Source: Candidatus Poribacteria bacterium (lineage in GTDB: Bacteria > Poribacteria > WGA-4E > WGA-3G). From it: 64,000 bases of DNA. The notes beneath the pieces are model-generated. The model worked only from the letters and a program-made list of their open reading frames with translations, was not told the DNA's origin and did no database searches. A program made the translations under genes and the position numbers. This document shows, piece after piece, positions 16,149 to 25,251 of this stretch (its first letter is position 1; the number at the start of each line of letters is the position of its first letter). The DNA is taken from NCBI GenBank assembly GCA_026706025.1, contig JAPOZO010000003.1, positions 1 through 64,000 of the forward strand. The letters run 5' to 3'.

Positions 16149-19100
16149 ATGCAACAGAGCGATGCGCAACTCATTCAGCAGGTATTACAAGGGAACCAGG
16201 AAGCATTCAGTCCCTTAGTTAAAAAATATCAAAAAGGTGTTCATGCGTTGGCGTGGCGGAAAATCGGTGATTTTCACATCGCCCAAGAAATTACGCAAGA
16301 CGCGTTTCTCAAGGCGTACCGGCAACTACGGACATTGAAAGACCATAACGCGTTTGGCGGCTGGCTTTACGTTATCGTAGCCCGCGAGTGCCTTGATTAT
16401 CTCCGAAGGAATCGCATACCCATGGAATCCCTTGATACTGAGGATTCAAACGAGGTGGACAAAGTGTCATATTCTCAATATGTAGCAGAAAAACAGGAAG
16501 AGGATGCCGATGAGACGCGCCGCGAGGTCGTCAAGGAGCTGCTGAAAAAATTACCGGAAAGCGAGCGGACAGTAATGACGCTCCACTATCTCGGTGAAAT
16601 GACAATCAAAGCCATTTCTGAGTTTCTCGGTGTCTCGCAGAATACCGTCAAAAGCCGTCTCAGCCGCGCACGCAACCGTTTACGGAAAGAGGAAGACGTA
16701 ATTCATCAGAACCTCGGCAGCTTCCAACTTCCGGACAACTTGGCAGAGAACATTATGCAGGAGGTTTCACGTATAGCACCCGTTCCGCCTGCGGTGAGTA
16801 AACCGATGGCACCTTTAGCAATTTCTGCCGCCGCTGCTGTCTTGATTTTCCTAATGATCGGGGTTGGCACACCGTATCTCTCCCGTTTTCAGAAACCGTA
16901 CAGTCTAAACGCCACCTCAGAACCGACGGTTGAGTTGATTGACGCGGTTTTTGTTGTGGATACCCCGGCGAAGCCTGCGATCCGATATCAGCCAGGGAGT
17001 TCACATACCCCGGGTAGGAGTCCCGGCGCAGGTCAGAAACAGGACGAATCGCTTTTTGCCACACTGCCAGTTGATACAGTGGAAGTTTCAACGCCGAAGT
17101 CTCAGTGGAACCAGACTAAGGGTCCCGAAGGCGGGGTCGTTAACAGCCTCTTCATGGCATCTAACGGCGACGTTTATGCCGGATCGGGTGCGGAGCTCTA
17201 TAGGTTAACAGACGATAGAAGCACGTGGATACCTGCCAATACTGACGTGTCTATTAAGGGTTACTGGCAAATGGCAGAACATGAGGATACCCTCTACATC
17301 GTTTCTGACACGGAAACGCTTGCTTCGGTAGATAGAGGTGAGACCTGGCGCGTGCAGGGCGCGCGTCCAGAAGGGCAATTAATTGACACTGTCATAACAG
17401 ATGAAGCCCTTTACTTGGGGCTTGTTGAAGGTGTGTTCCGCTCTGTAGATGCCGGTAAATCGTGGACATCTCTTGGTGATGGAAGCCTGGCGGATAAGAA
17501 AATTCAGGCAATCACGGCTATTGGCAACACTGTCTTTGTAGGTACAGATAAAGGCCTCTATCGCCACAGTTCGGAAGGCTGGGTGCAATTACAGGTAGGT
17601 GAAACCGGAAATATTCGCGCATTGGCGAGTGCTGAACACCGACTCTACGTTGCTGTCGGAAATGATGTTCAGCATAAGATGTTTTCGATGACCATATCAA
17701 TTTCATCGACATCTAAGACCACTTTGTCGCTTTACCGATCAACAGACCTCGGAGATTCGTGGCAAGCAATAGATTTCCCAGAAACAGTTTCCGATTCCAA
17801 GGAAAACGGTTGGTTTAGTTTTTCCCATGAAGTTAACAAACCTCAAGTGGCAGCACAAACGGCAGACAATTCAGAAGTAGAAGAGACTTCCCGCCTTAAG
17901 ATGGTAGCAGGGCAAGAGAGACTTTTAGTCTTAGATGGCGGGAATAGTCATTACTCCAGTGATGCCGGGGAGACATGGATATCTTTAGATACAGGCACCC
18001 TAAATATGGCAGATACTTTCGCCGTTGCCATGTCGGGTGCGAATACTTTCTACACAGGGGGACGATTCGGGATTCTGCGCACGACCGATGCAGGCGAAAC
18101 ATGGCATCCGTTTAACACAGGATTGGTGAGGACGAGTGTGGGCAATTTGGTACATGCCAATCATGCGCTCTACGCAACAATATGGAGAGAACTCGTTGTC
18201 TCATTTGATGGGGGTGAATCGTGGGCACCTGTGCTACGTCGTCCTGAAACGCTTATGAGTCTGATGAAATTTAACGATATGCTCTATGTCAAAGGTGTCC
18301 AAGAGACATCGCCGCAACTTTTCCGCGTATCTGCCGAGGATAACGGGTTAGCCCCTGTCCCCGAAATGCCGAGTTTAGTGGTGTCAGACGTTGAAACACT
18401 TATCCGTGAAAAATTTGAAAATATCCTTTCGGAACTCGTTCAAGATGAACCTGAGAAAAACGCTGAGGAACGTACGGGATTAACACTTGGAGATCTCGAT
18501 CTCGATCTCTCTAAGCTCAGCACGGTTGGTAGTCAGACCTTAGAGAAAGGTGTGGTTGAACTCATTCAGGCATATTTCGGGAGTTTTGCTGTCAGCGGTA
18601 GCACTTACTATATGGAATATAACCAGCAACTCTTCAGGTGGAAGCCCGGTATGACGGAATGGTTTAATACCGGCTTAGCAGATGCAGGTGAGGCTATTGA
18701 TTCTGTTGCTGACCTTGAGGATCAGGGTTCCATAGATTTCAAAATCGCTGTCTCAGGCAAAACCGTTTATGTTGGCAAACGGGACGGACACCTCCTTCAA
18801 TCGTTTGATGAAGGCGACACTTGGAACGATGTCACGACAGCCCTCCCGTTTTCTGTTACGCAATTCAAGGCTATCGGCTTCGCCGGACCAACGCTTTACG
18901 TGGCAACCGATAAAGGTGTTATGTATTCAAGCGATGGGACTCGCTGGCACACGGCGATCGATGCAGAAGGCGCACCGCTTGTTATAGAAAAAATGGCAGT
19001 TGAGGACACAACCGTATACGGTGCAACTGCGCAACAGATATATCAATTGAAAGAGAATTCAAACACATGGGAACCCGTTACACCGGAAGTTCCGAGCGAG

Positions 19101-19181
19101 ATTAACTCGTTTACTGTTGATGGTAATATACTTTATGTTGGGACGCCTGGGCATGGCGTGCTACGTTTTACGCTGCATTAG
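16149..19181 (+). CDS. Membrane-tethered ECF sigma factor fused to Asp-box beta-propeller, paralogue 1
   Basis: A 1010-residue fusion. Residues about 5-88 are sigma region 2 (DFHIAQEITQDAFLKAYRQL, FGGWLYVI). Residues about 130-182 are sigma region 4 with KLPESERTVMTLHYLGEMTI and SQNTVKSRLSRARNRL. One membrane helix follows at about 221-244 (LAISAAAAVLIFLMIGVG), then a linker to about 310. The C-terminal 700 residues are a beta-propeller with at least eight Asp-box motifs of S-x-D-x-G-x-T-W type (SVDRGETW, SVDAGKSW, STDLGDSW, TTDAGETW, SFDEGDTW). A helical insert lies near 745-815. GGAAGGAGG precedes the ATG. The sigma part should be cytoplasmic and the propeller outside the membrane; signal and targets are unknown. 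Confidence 0.85.
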   Translation: MQQSDAQLIQQVLQGNQEAFSPLVKKYQKGVHALAWRKIGDFHIAQEITQDAFLKAYRQLRTLKDHNAFGGWLYVIVARECLDYLRRNRIPMESLDTEDSNEVDKVSYSQYVAEKQEEDADETRREVVKELLKKLPESERTVMTLHYLGEMTIKAISEFLGVSQNTVKSRLSRARNRLRKEEDVIHQNLGSFQLPDNLAENIMQEVSRIAPVPPAVSKPMAPLAISAAAAVLIFLMIGVGTPYLSRFQKPYSLNATSEPTVELIDAVFVVDTPAKPAIRYQPGSSHTPGRSPGAGQKQDESLFATLPVDTVEVSTPKSQWNQTKGPEGGVVNSLFMASNGDVYAGSGAELYRLTDDRSTWIPANTDVSIKGYWQMAEHEDTLYIVSDTETLASVDRGETWRVQGARPEGQLIDTVITDEALYLGLVEGVFRSVDAGKSWTSLGDGSLADKKIQAITAIGNTVFVGTDKGLYRHSSEGWVQLQVGETGNIRALASAEHRLYVAVGNDVQHKMFSMTISISSTSKTTLSLYRSTDLGDSWQAIDFPETVSDSKENGWFSFSHEVNKPQVAAQTADNSEVEETSRLKMVAGQERLLVLDGGNSHYSSDAGETWISLDTGTLNMADTFAVAMSGANTFYTGGRFGILRTTDAGETWHPFNTGLVRTSVGNLVHANHALYATIWRELVVSFDGGESWAPVLRRPETLMSLMKFNDMLYVKGVQETSPQLFRVSAEDNGLAPVPEMPSLVVSDVETLIREKFENILSELVQDEPEKNAEERTGLTLGDLDLDLSKLSTVGSQTLEKGVVELIQAYFGSFAVSGSTYYMEYNQQLFRWKPGMTEWFNTGLADAGEAIDSVADLEDQGSIDFKIAVSGKTVYVGKRDGHLLQSFDEGDTWNDVTTALPFSVTQFKAIGFAGPTLYVATDKGVMYSSDGTRWHTAIDAEGAPLVIEKMAVEDTTVYGATAQQIYQLKENSNTWEPVTPEVPSEINSFTVDGNILYVGTPGHGVLRFTLH

Positions 19182-19234
19182 TTATCAGTTGTCAGTGCGG
19201 TTTTTTCTCCGAAAAAACCTTTCAGTTATCAGTA
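19181..19234 (+). repeat. Heptamer-flanked hairpin repeat
   Basis: GTTATCAGTTGTCAGT, then GGTTTTTTC-tcc-GAAAAAACC, then TTTCAGTTATCAGT, directly at the stop codon of the sigma-propeller gene. An inverted heptamer block lies at about 19282-19312. It may act as a transcription attenuator, but it has no T run. Confidence 0.55.
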
Positions 19235-19341
19235 ACAAGAGGTGTTGGAATCACCTAAAACTGTTTAGTGAATCTAAAACCTCTTAACCGATGACTGATA
19301 ACTGATGACCGATAAAAAATATAAAAAAAGGAGATTTAAAA

Positions 19342-20622
19342 ATGTTAAAGACGATTGGACGCTTAAAAACACATTACCTCAGGTTACACCTACAAGGCAA
19401 AACAGTAACGCTTTTGTTCGCCACTTTACTGATGGCGATGAGTTTACAACTGACCCTCCATGCAGGGACATCTCAGTTTCTCTTTGATATGGATGCGATT
19501 AAAGATCCGGGCAGTTTGGCGGTGAAACTCGAAGACACGCGCGCACCGGTGTCCCAATGGATCGCATCGCAATTGTCCGAAGATATACAGTGGCTGTTAG
19601 TCGGATACGATGGCGTAAGCGATCCGTCTCCGAAACTCCAAGAAGCACTGCTATCAGAGCTGAATCGGCTGCTTCAAGCGGGTCCTCTCTATGATGCGCA
19701 AGTGTTCGCTGATATTGAACTCAGCGAAGAGACGCAGGTGCTCATTGCCCAAAATCCGAAAGATGGAGAAGCGTTGGTTCGCCTAAATCGGTGGCTCTTA
19801 GCAGATACCTATCCTTATGAATTAGCCTCACTTTCAGGGCAGCAAGATGCTGAGGATGCCAAAGGTATTGCGGCATGCAGGGAAAATTTGAGGCAGATAA
19901 AACTGGCACGTGAAAAATATCGAGCTGCCAATGCAGATACAGATCCGCAATGGCTTTCCGAACTTGCCCCAGAATATCTGGATAGCAAAACACTTCTTTG
20001 TCCTGCAGATGCGACAGCGGGCGTGCCTGGAGTTTTAACCGAAGGCGCGTCGGATCCAACACTGCCGTGCAGTTATCTCTATGAGATGCGTCCGTCTAAG
20101 AAAGGTGATCAGGAAATTCTGTGGATGCAGGAAGGTGATATGACGCCCATCGTTCGGTGTGAACATCATCGCCTCAACTTAAGTGTTGCTGGGAAAATTT
20201 ATCGAAACGGACCGGAAAGAAATATCTATAATAGCAACAAGACAGAGTTTTCTGCCTTATCTGATTTTTTACGTGACTTACGGTCGCAACACGGAGAGAA
20301 TTTTCTCAAGACACAAACGGTCAGAGAGGAAATTAAGACAGCGACTGAGACATTGGTACTCAAACACGTGCCGAAGGTGCTCAGTCGCATGGAGGTTAGT
20401 ATCCTTGAACAAGCTAAGCCGCAGATAGAAGCACAACTTGGAAAAGGTATTCTTGAGACACAAATGGGTATGGAGATCCTCCAACAAGTGACCGTGCAGG
20501 TGAGAGATCAAGTTAAGGGACAACTGCAGTCGCAACTTGAAGCGCACCTCGGCGCAGAATTCCTTAAGACAGAAGAGGGCCAGGACATCCTTCAGCAGCT
20601 ATCGGTGTTGATGTCTCCTTGA
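19342..20622 (+). CDS. Secreted protein with pseudopilin-like segment and coiled-coil tail
   Basis: A 426-residue protein with an N-terminal membrane or signal segment (TVTLLFATLLMAMSLQLTLHAG, residues about 21-42). Residues 175-250 (CRENLRQIKLAREKYRAAN, then PQWLSELAPEYL and LLCPAD) resemble the non-helical part of type II-secretion-like pseudopilins that report an item list and a final Cys-Pro pair. The last 110 residues are a strongly helical, Gln/Glu-rich repeat with LEQAKPQIEAQLGKGILETQ. AAAAGGAG precedes the ATG. It sits 160 bases after the first sigma-propeller gene and may belong to its regulon. Function unknown. Confidence 0.65.
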   Translation: MLKTIGRLKTHYLRLHLQGKTVTLLFATLLMAMSLQLTLHAGTSQFLFDMDAIKDPGSLAVKLEDTRAPVSQWIASQLSEDIQWLLVGYDGVSDPSPKLQEALLSELNRLLQAGPLYDAQVFADIELSEETQVLIAQNPKDGEALVRLNRWLLADTYPYELASLSGQQDAEDAKGIAACRENLRQIKLAREKYRAANADTDPQWLSELAPEYLDSKTLLCPADATAGVPGVLTEGASDPTLPCSYLYEMRPSKKGDQEILWMQEGDMTPIVRCEHHRLNLSVAGKIYRNGPERNIYNSNKTEFSALSDFLRDLRSQHGENFLKTQTVREEIKTATETLVLKHVPKVLSRMEVSILEQAKPQIEAQLGKGILETQMGMEILQQVTVQVRDQVKGQLQSQLEAHLGAEFLKTEEGQDILQQLSVLMSP

Positions 20623-20644
20623 CGTGCCATTTTGCTTTTCCGAG

Positions 20645-20679
20645 TTCGGGAGGCGAGGATTGAATCCTCGCCTCCCGAA
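20645..20679. terminator. Perfect 17-bp hairpin after the coiled-coil gene
   Basis: TTCGGGAGGCGAGGATT and its exact complement are separated by one base. The hairpin is very strong but no T run follows on the plus strand. Related GGCGAGG hairpins occur at 27595-27623 and 39802-39830, so it may be a repeated terminator-like element. Confidence 0.55.
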
Positions 20680-20799
20680 TAAAACCGCAGGAAACCTCAT
20701 AACTAAAATCTTATAGGTAGCAACTTCGAGTGTAATATACAACGACTATTCCAAAAACGTGAACGGTTCATAAAATAAAAAACCGGAGGAGAAATTATC

Positions 20800-22263
20800 A
20801 TGTTAATGACGTTGATTCAAAAAGAGATTATGCATCATATTTTGAGCGTTCGGTTTGTCGCTCTCCTTCTAATGTGTCTTCTGCTGATTCCACTTACGCT
20901 TTCTATCGGTTATCGAAATTACCAACAAAACCTTGTGGATTACCAAGAAACCGTCAAATTGGCAAACATCGAGGAAGCAAAGATGAATCCAAAAATGGAA
21001 CTGAAGCCGGAGTTGGAAGTTTCTAAACTTTTCCTCAAGCCGGCCCCCTTGAGCGTTTTCGCAAACGGATTAGGGGATGCGCTACCGAGTTATCTTGGAA
21101 TGACGCGCAACGGAATTACACAGGGTGCTCCGGCTTTGGTTTCAGATTCCCTTTCTTATCTTTTGGGCCATCTCGATTTTCTTTTCCTCGTTGGCACTGT
21201 TTTCAGTTTGCTTGCACTCCTGTTTACTTTTGATGCCGTTGCTGGTGAAAGAGAGGCGGGAACCCTTCGGATTACGCTATCAAATTCCCTACCGAGGGAC
21301 CTCTTCCTATGGAGTAAACTGATCGGTGGTTACTTAGTGTTCGTCGTTCCGTTCTTGGTATCGCTGCTTTTTGGTTTACTGATGCTTGTTTGGCAAGGCT
21401 TTCCGCTTGGCGAACCCGAAATTTTCCCACGGGTGCTGAGTTTAATCGTTGTCTCGTTACTCTACATCGGGGTATTTTTTGCGATAGGGACGGTAATTTC
21501 GACTTATTTAGATAATTCCAAGACGGCACTCATCCTCGCGTTTACCGTCTGGGTATTTGCCGTGTTAATTACACCGCGTGTTGGGTTCCTCGCTGCGAAA
21601 TTCATCGCCCCGACACAAACATTGCAGAGTGTCTATCTCGAAAAGACTGCCCTCCGCGAGAATTTCAACGCAGAACTTGAAGAAAAGAAACAGAAAATGC
21701 ATGACGAATTCTGGAAAAGCCGTTCTAACAACCAACCGCAACCTACAAGTGAAGCAGATATTGAAAAGACCCTTGAAGCACATTTCGCGTCGGGTTTTGG
21801 TCCAACAAAAGAACTCGACGAACAGGTGAAACCGCTTGTGGAGGAATTTCGACAGAAATTCAAGGAGGGTGCTGACGAGATAGATCGACGTTATAAGCGC
21901 GAAAAAGCACGGCAAGAAGCGGTAGGGGAAATCCTTTCACGGGTCACACCAACATCTTCGCTTATTTATCTCACCACAAACCTAACACAGACCGGAAAGA
22001 CAAAACGAGACAACTACTTTCAAACTGGCGATCGTTATTATGATGCGCTTGATACGGATTGGTTTAGCAAAGTTGTAGATCATGTTTCTATGAGAATTGT
22101 GGCAGCATATGATACTGTCCAAATGACACAACCGCCCCCTTTAGAAATCACAACCTTGGGAGAGACGCTTGGTCAATCGATGGTGGACATCCTATTGCTC
22201 TGTTTTTTTGCAGTGATATTGACTACCGGGGCGTTTCTGAAATTCTTCCGTTCCGATATTTAA
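20800..22263 (+). CDS. ABC-2-type transporter permease, paralogue 1
   Basis: A 487-residue integral membrane protein. It has an N-terminal helix (VRFVALLLMCLLLIPLTLSI, about 19-38), a large loop, then helices from about 125 on. The ABC-2 signature VAGEREAGTLRITLSNSLPR at about 147-166 is the likely site of contact with an ATPase. A long charged region at about 275-400, probably extracytoplasmic, precedes a last helix and the C-terminal KFFRSDI. Such permeases export or are involved in envelope assembly. No ATP-binding subunit lies next to it. GGAGGAGA precedes the ATG. A close paralogue lies at 23465-24907. Confidence 0.8.
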   Translation: MLMTLIQKEIMHHILSVRFVALLLMCLLLIPLTLSIGYRNYQQNLVDYQETVKLANIEEAKMNPKMELKPELEVSKLFLKPAPLSVFANGLGDALPSYLGMTRNGITQGAPALVSDSLSYLLGHLDFLFLVGTVFSLLALLFTFDAVAGEREAGTLRITLSNSLPRDLFLWSKLIGGYLVFVVPFLVSLLFGLLMLVWQGFPLGEPEIFPRVLSLIVVSLLYIGVFFAIGTVISTYLDNSKTALILAFTVWVFAVLITPRVGFLAAKFIAPTQTLQSVYLEKTALRENFNAELEEKKQKMHDEFWKSRSNNQPQPTSEADIEKTLEAHFASGFGPTKELDEQVKPLVEEFRQKFKEGADEIDRRYKREKARQEAVGEILSRVTPTSSLIYLTTNLTQTGKTKRDNYFQTGDRYYDALDTDWFSKVVDHVSMRIVAAYDTVQMTQPPPLEITTLGETLGQSMVDILLLCFFAVILTTGAFLKFFRSDI

Positions 22264-22291
22264 AGCGATCATTACATGCGACGTCAAACAC

Positions 22292-22449
22292 AAACCGAGT
22301 GAAACCTAACACTTTTGGGGTTTCCGGGGTTCTATCGGTATGAAGTTGGGTTTCACTGTGTTCTTGAGTGTATAGGACGACATGTCAGATTTGATGTGTC
22401 TTTGAAACCCTGCAGTTGTCTTCTGAGTTCCGTTCAACCCAACCTACGG
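22292..22449 (+). repeat. Partial copy of the 240-bp palindromic repeat
   Basis: It contains GTGAAACCTAACACTT, GAAGTTGGGTTTCACT and the right end GTTCAACCCAACCTACGG. The left terminal repeat is absent. It fills the gap between the permease gene and the next reading frame. Confidence 0.6.
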
Positions 22450-22518
22450 ACGCTGATCTAAAACTACTATTCCGAAGTATGGAGTGGTTAATTAATAAAA
22501 AACAGAGGAGAAATTACC

Positions 22519-23289
22519 ATGTTAATGACGAGGACACCAAAAGGTATGAAATTGATAGTTGTTGGACTGAGTGTTTTTCTCTTTACTTTCTCTGCATGGG
22601 CAGGTAAGTTTTTGGAGAAATTTGATGACCGAGATTTAGAGGCGTGGCGAGAATTAATTAGGCTTGATTCAGATATCGGGCGAACTTCTTGGGAAGTCGT
22701 TGAGGGTACGCTTGAAGGTGCCACGCGTTCCGCACTGATCCGTTTACTCACGATGGGGAACGAGAGATGGAGCAATTATGACTTTGAATTTGATGTCAAG
22801 CCTCTGGAAAAACACAATGAGGGTAACATTACGATTGCAGCACGGGTTAAGGGAAACCGAACGATCATCTGCATAATTGGTGACGGTCCCAGGTTCGCTA
22901 AACCGGGAGAAGGAATCCCAGCTGTGCCTGAACCCATGGCGACATGTATGGGTGGGAATTTTCACAGTGCTACAGGCATGCGGATTTTTGCACAGGCACC
23001 GAGTCCACTTTTGAAATTAAATAAGTGGTCGAATCTGAAGGTGAGCGTCCATGGCGATACCCTAACTTTCTGGATTAACGGAAAGGCGGTTTTGGGACCG
23101 GTAGTTATGGAGCCGAAGGAAGGCACACTGCCTCTTCTGAGAGGTAAAATCGGCGTAGGGCTCGCAAATTATACAGCGAGGTTTGACAACCTCGCCATTA
23201 CCGGTGGTAGTGTCAGAGATAACGGGGGGTTCTCTGTATCACCAAATGCGAAAATCGCAACGACATGGGCAAGTCTAAAGCAGTTCTAA
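22519..23289 (+). CDS. Secreted lectin-fold (LamG/DUF1080-like) protein 1
   Basis: A 256-residue exported protein with a concanavalin-like jelly-roll pattern: an N-terminal FLEKFDDRDLEAWRELI, central VKPLEKHNEGNITIAARVKG, NKWSNLKVSVHGDTLTFWIN and VGLANYTARFDNLAITGG. It ends KIATTWASLKQF, the C-terminal motif shared by this family. The first nine codons (MLMTRTPKG) copy the start of the neighbouring permease genes, including the ribosome-binding site. The natural signal peptide probably begins at the internal ATG at 22546 (MKLIVVGLSVFLFTFSAWAG). Binding of a carbohydrate or cell-surface ligand is a guess. Confidence 0.75.
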   Translation: MLMTRTPKGMKLIVVGLSVFLFTFSAWAGKFLEKFDDRDLEAWRELIRLDSDIGRTSWEVVEGTLEGATRSALIRLLTMGNERWSNYDFEFDVKPLEKHNEGNITIAARVKGNRTIICIIGDGPRFAKPGEGIPAVPEPMATCMGGNFHSATGMRIFAQAPSPLLKLNKWSNLKVSVHGDTLTFWINGKAVLGPVVMEPKEGTLPLLRGKIGVGLANYTARFDNLAITGGSVRDNGGFSVSPNAKIATTWASLKQF

Positions 23290-23464
23290 TACCATTTCTA
23301 AAAATTTACATCGCATTAGCCACATCTTTCACCCAAACCCGGTAGGTGCCTAAGTCCTAAAAATTGATTAGTGATAGCCAAATCAATTCGGGAAAAGGTA
23401 GAGAAAAACCCAATTTTGACTTTTACAAAAGATCAAAGGATAAAAAAATAGCGGAGAAATTACG

Positions 23465-24907
23465 ATGCTAATGACATTGATTCAAAAAGAGATTATGCAC
23501 CACATTTTGAGTGTCCGGTTTGTTGCGCTGCTGTTAATGTGCCTTTTGCTGGTGCCACTGACCCTTTCGATCAATCATCGAAGGTATAGCCAGAACCTGG
23601 TGGACTACCAAGAGTCGATTAAACGCGAACAGGCAGAAGCGAAAGAAAATCCGCCGAATGCGCAGGACCCGAACACGGAGGTTTCCAAGTTGTTCCTCAA
23701 ACCTACACCTTTGAGCGTGTTTGCGAACGGTTTAGAGGATGCGCTGCCGACCTATCTTGGCATGACGCGTAATGGGGTCCGGCAAGGTTCAGCAGGCGTT
23801 TCTCAAGCCTCCGTTGCGTATGTATTGGGCAATCTCGATTTCCTGTTTATCGTAGGGACAGTTTTCAGTCTGTTGGCACTGCTGTTCACGTTTGATGCTG
23901 TTGCTGGGGAGCGGGAGGCGGGAACGCTGCGGATAAATCTATCGAATTCCCTGCCGCGAGATGTGTTTTTGTGGAGCAAGTTAATCGGTGGCTACATTGT
24001 GTTTGTCGTTCCGTTTTTAGTGTCATTCCTGTTAGGGTTGCTCCTAATCACTTGGCAGGGATTTCCGCTCGGTGAGTTCAAAATTGCACTGCCTGTATTG
24101 GGTCTGACGCTGATCTCGTTGCTCTATATTGCTGTATTTTTTGCGATAGGCGTGTTCATTTCAACCTATCTGGATAATGCCAAGACCGCGCTGATTGTCG
24201 CTTTCACGTTTTGGGTGTTTGCGGTGTTGATCGTGCCACGCGGCGCGTTTGTGGTGGCTAAACTCGTTTCACCGACCCGGACACAGCAGGCGGTTTATAT
24301 GGAAAAAACGATACTTCGTAATAACTTGAGTAAAGATAAGGATGAAAAAATTGGCGAAAAAATGGCTGAAGCGTTCGCGAGTAGTGAAGGTATTGCTATT
24401 CGCTCAGACGACACAGCATTCCAAGAAAGAATGGATAAACTCAGAAAACCGATTGAGGAGCAGTTTCGACGGGCGTTTCAGAATCAAACGGACAAGATTG
24501 ATAGGGACTATCAGCGTGAGAAGGATCGGCAAGAACAAGTTGGAGAGACCCTTTCTCGGATCGCGCCAACCTCTTCTCTGAGTTATATTGCGATAAATCT
24601 AACGCAAACGGGTAAGTTGAAAAGGGACGGCTACTTTCAAACGGGTGAGCGGTACTACAGCCAACTTGATGACTCGTATTTCAGCGAAGTTTCCGACGAT
24701 GCACTGGCACAGATTCTGCAGATAGCGAATCGGATGACTGATTCTTCTGAATCCGAAACAGACAAAATTCCACCGCCGCCAACCTTGACGGAGCCTTCTT
24801 TATCGGACACGTTGCGTCGCTCTGCAGTAGACGTGTGCTTGCTCGGTTTTTTCGCGGTGGCGTTTACGGCGATAGCATTCCTAAAATTCTTCCGTTCTGA
24901 TATTTGA
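23465..24907 (+). CDS. ABC-2-type transporter permease, paralogue 2
   Basis: A 480-residue paralogue of the permease at 20800-22263, with identical first 20 residues (MLMTLIQKEIMHHILSVRFV) and the same signature AGEREAGTLRINLSNSLPRD and C-terminal KFFRSDI. Differences concentrate in the extracytoplasmic loop (about 275-380), where this copy is shorter, so the two may handle different partners or substrates. GCGGAGAAA precedes the ATG. It lies between two secreted lectin-fold genes and has no adjoining ATPase gene. Confidence 0.8.
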   Translation: MLMTLIQKEIMHHILSVRFVALLLMCLLLVPLTLSINHRRYSQNLVDYQESIKREQAEAKENPPNAQDPNTEVSKLFLKPTPLSVFANGLEDALPTYLGMTRNGVRQGSAGVSQASVAYVLGNLDFLFIVGTVFSLLALLFTFDAVAGEREAGTLRINLSNSLPRDVFLWSKLIGGYIVFVVPFLVSFLLGLLLITWQGFPLGEFKIALPVLGLTLISLLYIAVFFAIGVFISTYLDNAKTALIVAFTFWVFAVLIVPRGAFVVAKLVSPTRTQQAVYMEKTILRNNLSKDKDEKIGEKMAEAFASSEGIAIRSDDTAFQERMDKLRKPIEEQFRRAFQNQTDKIDRDYQREKDRQEQVGETLSRIAPTSSLSYIAINLTQTGKLKRDGYFQTGERYYSQLDDSYFSEVSDDALAQILQIANRMTDSSESETDKIPPPPTLTEPSLSDTLRRSAVDVCLLGFFAVAFTAIAFLKFFRSDI

Positions 24908-24961
24908 TACGGTTGGATATCATGTATGCTGCTATGTTTGCTCCAGGCCCGGTAGTATCGT

Positions 24962-25203
24962 CCCGTAGGTTGGGTTGAACGGATGCTCCCAAAACGCTGA
25001 AAAGGAACACAAGGCTCAGCCTGCACCATAGACGGCATCTCAAACAGAAAATTGAGAGAAACCCAACACCTTTGCGGTTTCCGGGCACCTGAGGGTATCA
25101 AGTTGGGTTTCACTGCGTTTTTGGATGTATAGGACGACAGGTTGGATTTGAGGGTATTGGCACACCGACATATACCTTTTCAACACCGTTCAACCCAACC
25201 TCT
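24962..25203 (+). repeat. 240-bp palindromic repeat, full copy
   Basis: It begins CCGTAGGTTGGGTTGAACGG (after one C) and ends CCGTTCAACCCAACC, with the internal pair GAGAAACCCAAC / GTTGGGTTTCAC. It is about 242 bases long, non-coding, and fills most of the gap between the second permease and the lectin-fold gene at 25252. Confidence 0.7.
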
Positions 25204-25251
25204 CGAAGAGGTTTTAACCACGATAGAGATCGCATCGAAAGGAAAATTATT

